This document shows, one piece after another, positions 10,536 to 12,001 of a DNA stretch of 12,001 nucleotides (the first letter of the stretch is position 1; every line of letters starts with the position of its first letter). This DNA is from Proteobacteria bacterium UBA4656. Its GTDB lineage: Bacteria; Pseudomonadota; Gammaproteobacteria; Xanthomonadales; Ahniellaceae. Both the position numbers and the translations under genes were made by a program. The notes under the pieces were generated by a model, which saw nothing but the letters and a program-made list of their open reading frames with translations, was not told the origin of the DNA and ran no database searches. The stretch spans positions 9,120 through 21,120 of the forward strand of contig DHLY01000058.1 of assembly GCA_002405525.1 (NCBI GenBank). Reading direction: 5' to 3'.

Positions 10536-10545
10536 ATTGTAGCCG
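10536..10545 (-). promoter_or_regulatory. Probable promoter -10 of the TatT/TRAP operon
   Basis: The - strand reads CGGCTACAAT, with TACAAT at 10541-10536. Only six bases separate it from the ATG at 10529, so transcription would start at or within a base or two of the start codon, giving a leaderless mRNA. TTGTCG lies upstream but 20 bp from the -10, too far for a standard -35. The identical ten bases precede guaB and DUF1244. Confidence 0.5.
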
Positions 10546-10560
10546 GCTCGATGTTGCGGC

Positions 10561-10602
10561 ACGACAAGCCGGTCGCACTTGCGCTGGCAACGCGCTTGTC
10601 GT
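10561..10602 (-). terminator. Inverted repeat between folD and the TRAP operon
   Basis: ACGACAAGC (10561-10569) and GCTTGTCGT (10594-10602) are perfect 9-bp complements, with an inner TTGC/GCAA stem (10579-10582 with 10587-10590). It starts 12 bp after the folD stop, where a terminator would be expected, but has no T tract. Its far arm also lies in the -35 region of the TatT promoter, so an operator role is an equal alternative. A second complementary pair (CGGTCGC 10570-10576 and GCGACCG 10607-10613) interlocks with the first. Confidence 0.4.
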
Positions 10603-10614
10603 ACCGGCGACCGC

Positions 10615-11466
10615 TCAACCGCGGCGCTCCGCCGCCTCGAGGGTGTTCTGCACCAGCATGGCCACCGTCATCGGCCCTACCCCGCCGGGAACCGGCGTGA
10701 TCCAGGCCGCCCGTTCGGCCGCCGCCTCGAAGGCCACGTCGCCCGCCAGGCTTCCGTCCGCCCGCCGATTGATGCCGACGTCGACCACGATCGCACCCGG
10801 CTTCACCCACTCTCCGCGCACCAGCCCAGGCTTGCCAACTGCCACCACCAGGATGTCGGCTTGCGCCACCTCGGCGGCCAGGTCCTCGGTGAAGCGGTGC
10901 GCGCCCACCACCGTGCAGCCCGCGAGCAGCAGTTCCAACAGCATTGGCCGGCCGACGTGGTTCGACACGCCCACCACCACCGCGCGCTTGCCGCGCACCG
11001 GCCGATCGGTGTGGGCGAGCAGGGTCATGACGCCCTTCGGCGTGCACGGCCGCAGGCCGGGCTGGCGCAGGGCGAGCCGGCCCACGTTCTCGGCGTGGAA
11101 GCCGTCGACGTCCTTGGCGGGGTCGATGCGCTGGATCAGTCCGTTGGGGTCGATGTGCGGCGGCAGCGGCAACTGCACCAGGATGCCGTGCACGGACGGG
11201 TCCGCATTGAGCCGCTCGATCAGCTCGAACAACGCGGATTCCGGCGTATCGGCGGGCAGATCGTGGTCGATCGACACGAATCCCACCTGCTCGCAGGCCC
11301 GGCGCTTGTTGCGCACGTAGACAGCGCTGGCCGGGGCGTGGCCGACCAGCACCACGGCCAACCCGGGTGCGGCCCTGCCGGCAGCGACCCGCTGCTTCAC
11401 GCGGCGACGCACATTGTCGAGCACGCCTTCGGCGATCTTGCGTCCGTCGAGGATCCTGGCCGGCAC
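10615..11466 (-). CDS. folD: Bifunctional methylenetetrahydrofolate dehydrogenase / methenyltetrahydrofolate cyclohydrolase
   Basis: FolD interconverts 5,10-methylene-THF, methenyl-THF and 10-formyl-THF (NADP-linked), supplying one-carbon units for purines, formyl-Met and others. It has 283 residues, the family's usual length. Visible motifs: Y50 and catalytic K54 in [20 protein letters not shown] (Q98), KDVDGF (D121), PCTPKGVM, the Rossmann block [19 protein letters not shown] and the C-terminal [14 protein letters not shown]. The Rossmann block has Val and His where E. coli has Ala and Ile (GASNIVG), a minor variation. The start is a GTG at 11466 before [11 protein letters not shown], which matches the family N-terminus; no ATG is near. 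A GATAAT sequence about 28 bp upstream is a likely -10. It is transcribed divergently from the DUF1244 gene. Confidence 0.96.
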   Translation of the reverse strand: MPARILDGRKIAEGVLDNVRRRVKQRVAAGRAAPGLAVVLVGHAPASAVYVRNKRRACEQVGFVSIDHDLPADTPESALFELIERLNADPSVHGILVQLPLPPHIDPNGLIQRIDPAKDVDGFHAENVGRLALRQPGLRPCTPKGVMTLLAHTDRPVRGKRAVVVGVSNHVGRPMLLELLLAGCTVVGAHRFTEDLAAEVAQADILVVAVGKPGLVRGEWVKPGAIVVDVGINRRADGSLAGDVAFEAAAERAAWITPVPGGVGPMTVAMLVQNTLEAAERRG

Positions 11467-11493
11467 GGCGGCAGCCTGCTGGGGTGGAGCCGC

Positions 11494-11499
11494 ATTATC
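11494..11499 (-). promoter_or_regulatory. Possible folD promoter, -10 box
   Basis: GATAAT on the - strand matches TATAAT at five of six positions and lies 27 bp upstream of the folD GTG. TTGTAG upstream is 20 bp away, a poor -35. It sits back to back with the + strand TACAAT at 11521, so folD and DUF1244 would share a compact divergent promoter region. Confidence 0.4.
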
Positions 11500-11516
11500 G
11501 GGGCTCCCGCGCCGTG

Positions 11517-11526
11517 CGGCTACAAT
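11517..11526 (+). promoter_or_regulatory. Probable promoter -10 of the DUF1244 gene
   Basis: CGGCTACAAT with TACAAT at 11521-11526, 31 bp before the ATG at 11558. This leaves a leader of about 25 nt containing GGAG (11545-11548). No convincing -35 at standard spacing. It has the same ten-base core as the guaB and TatT promoters. Confidence 0.5.
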
Positions 11527-11557
11527 TGGCGCCGCGCATCCCCCGGAGTCAACGCTG

Positions 11558-11851
11558 ATGGATCCCCGGACCGCGGCCGAAGCCGCCGCTTTCCGCCGTC
11601 TGGTCGAACACCTGCGCGCCCGACCGGACGTGCAGAACATCGACCTCATGAACCTCGCCGGCTTCTGCCGCAACTGTCTCGCCGACTGGTACCGCGAGGC
11701 CGCCACCGCCGAGGGCGTCGCGCTCGACCGGGATGCCGCCCGCGAGCGGATCTACGGCATGCCGCCCGCGGAGTGGAAGGCACGCCACCAGCGCGAAGCC
11801 ACGCCGGCGCAGCAGGCTGCGTTCGACCACAACGCGAAGCCCGGCCACTGA
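11558..11851 (+). CDS. DUF1244 family protein, function unknown
   Basis: This is a 97-residue cytosolic protein with no signal peptide or membrane segment. It has the DUF1244 family pattern common in Proteobacteria: [20 protein letters not shown], then [17 protein letters not shown] with the C37-x-x-C40 pair, then [18 protein letters not shown]. Family length is about 95-100, so it is complete. The two closely spaced Cys and several His could bind a metal; that is inference. The ATG at 11558 has GGAG nine bases upstream and a -10 box at 11521. It is transcribed divergently from folD, a common but uninformative neighbour. No biochemical role is known to me. Confidence 0.88.
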   Translation: MDPRTAAEAAAFRRLVEHLRARPDVQNIDLMNLAGFCRNCLADWYREAATAEGVALDRDAARERIYGMPPAEWKARHQREATPAQQAAFDHNAKPGH

Positions 11852-11934
11852 CTCCGGCCGCCGGCAACCGACTGGAGGTCGCGAGCCGTCGCCTCTCCAG
11901 CGACGCACCACCACTGCCCGTCCAGCCGCCCGGA

Positions 11935-11975
11935 AGCACCAGCAGGCCGAACGACTGGATGCGGCCTGCGGTGCT
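11935..11975. terminator. Strong hairpin downstream of the DUF1244 gene
   Basis: The arms 11935-11949 and 11962-11975 pair over 14 bp with a single bulged A (11941) and a 12-nt loop. This is the most stable-looking dyad outside the guaB-guaA gap. It lies 83 bp past the DUF1244 stop, a plausible terminator place, but no T run follows on either strand. It is followed at once by the perfect palindrome CTCGATCGAG (11974-11983). It could also be an extragenic repeat element or a recombination or protein-binding site. The rest of 11852-12001 shows no supportable gene. Confidence 0.4.
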
Positions 11976-12001
11976 CGATCGAGGGTCAATTGGCGAGGCA
12001 C

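Noticed and set aside
11467..11706. Upstream extension of folD through the DUF1244 gene
   Set aside because: Covers the divergent promoter region and part of another gene; family homology starts at the GTG at 11466.
11959..12001. Possible new + strand gene starting at the ATG at 11959 and running off the right edge
   Set aside because: Only 14 codons are visible, with no ribosome binding site, and the ATG straddles the loop and stem of the strong hairpin; cannot be supported.
11549..12001. 150-codon - strand frame at the right edge
   Set aside because: Largely antisense to the DUF1244 gene, with shadow-like composition and no motifs.

Overview
The window is GC-rich bacterial chromosome carrying core-metabolism genes next to a transport cluster. 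Gene content, protein resemblances (PpsA, Orn, GuaA, FolD and TadA all close to the enterobacterial versions) and the repeated promoter core CGGCTACAAT point to a Proteobacterium, most likely a Betaproteobacterium. That placement is inference, because no 16S or other taxonomic marker is present. No rRNA, tRNA, CRISPR array, transposase or phage gene is visible.

Layout. At the left edge the C-terminal 340 codons of phosphoenolpyruvate synthase (ppsA, + strand) run into the window. Convergent to it on the - strand is a tight series read from right to left: guaB (3767-5224), guaA (2115-3686), tadA (1624-2112) and orn (1041-1604). This series makes XMP and then GMP (GuaB, GuaA), edits tRNA wobble adenosine to inosine (TadA) and degrades di- and oligonucleotides, including pGpG, to mononucleotides (Orn). 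Upstream of guaB, on the same strand, is a response regulator with an N-terminal receiver domain and a C-terminal HDOD domain (5321-6412). It is preceded by about 430 bp without a convincing gene but with several perfect GC-rich hairpins.

The next - strand unit (6843-10529) is a four-gene TRAP transporter operon in the order TatT-type lipoprotein, DctP, DctQ, DctM. The extra lipoprotein makes it a TPR-protein-associated TRAP transporter (TPAT) rather than a classical three-part system. Its DctP has Trp where the ligand-binding Arg of the family is expected, so its substrate may not be an ordinary carboxylate. The first gene has a -10 box so close to its ATG that a leaderless mRNA is plausible. 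Further right is folD (10615-11466, -), divergent from a small DUF1244 gene (11558-11851, +). The last 150 bp are non-coding as far as can be seen and hold a strong 14-bp-stem hairpin.

Points most worth a second look: the TPAT operon and its unusual receptor; the imperfect inverted repeat that fills the guaB-guaA gap and would mask the guaA start; the hairpin-rich leader of the HDOD regulator; and the stop-codon-containing dyad between ppsA and orn.
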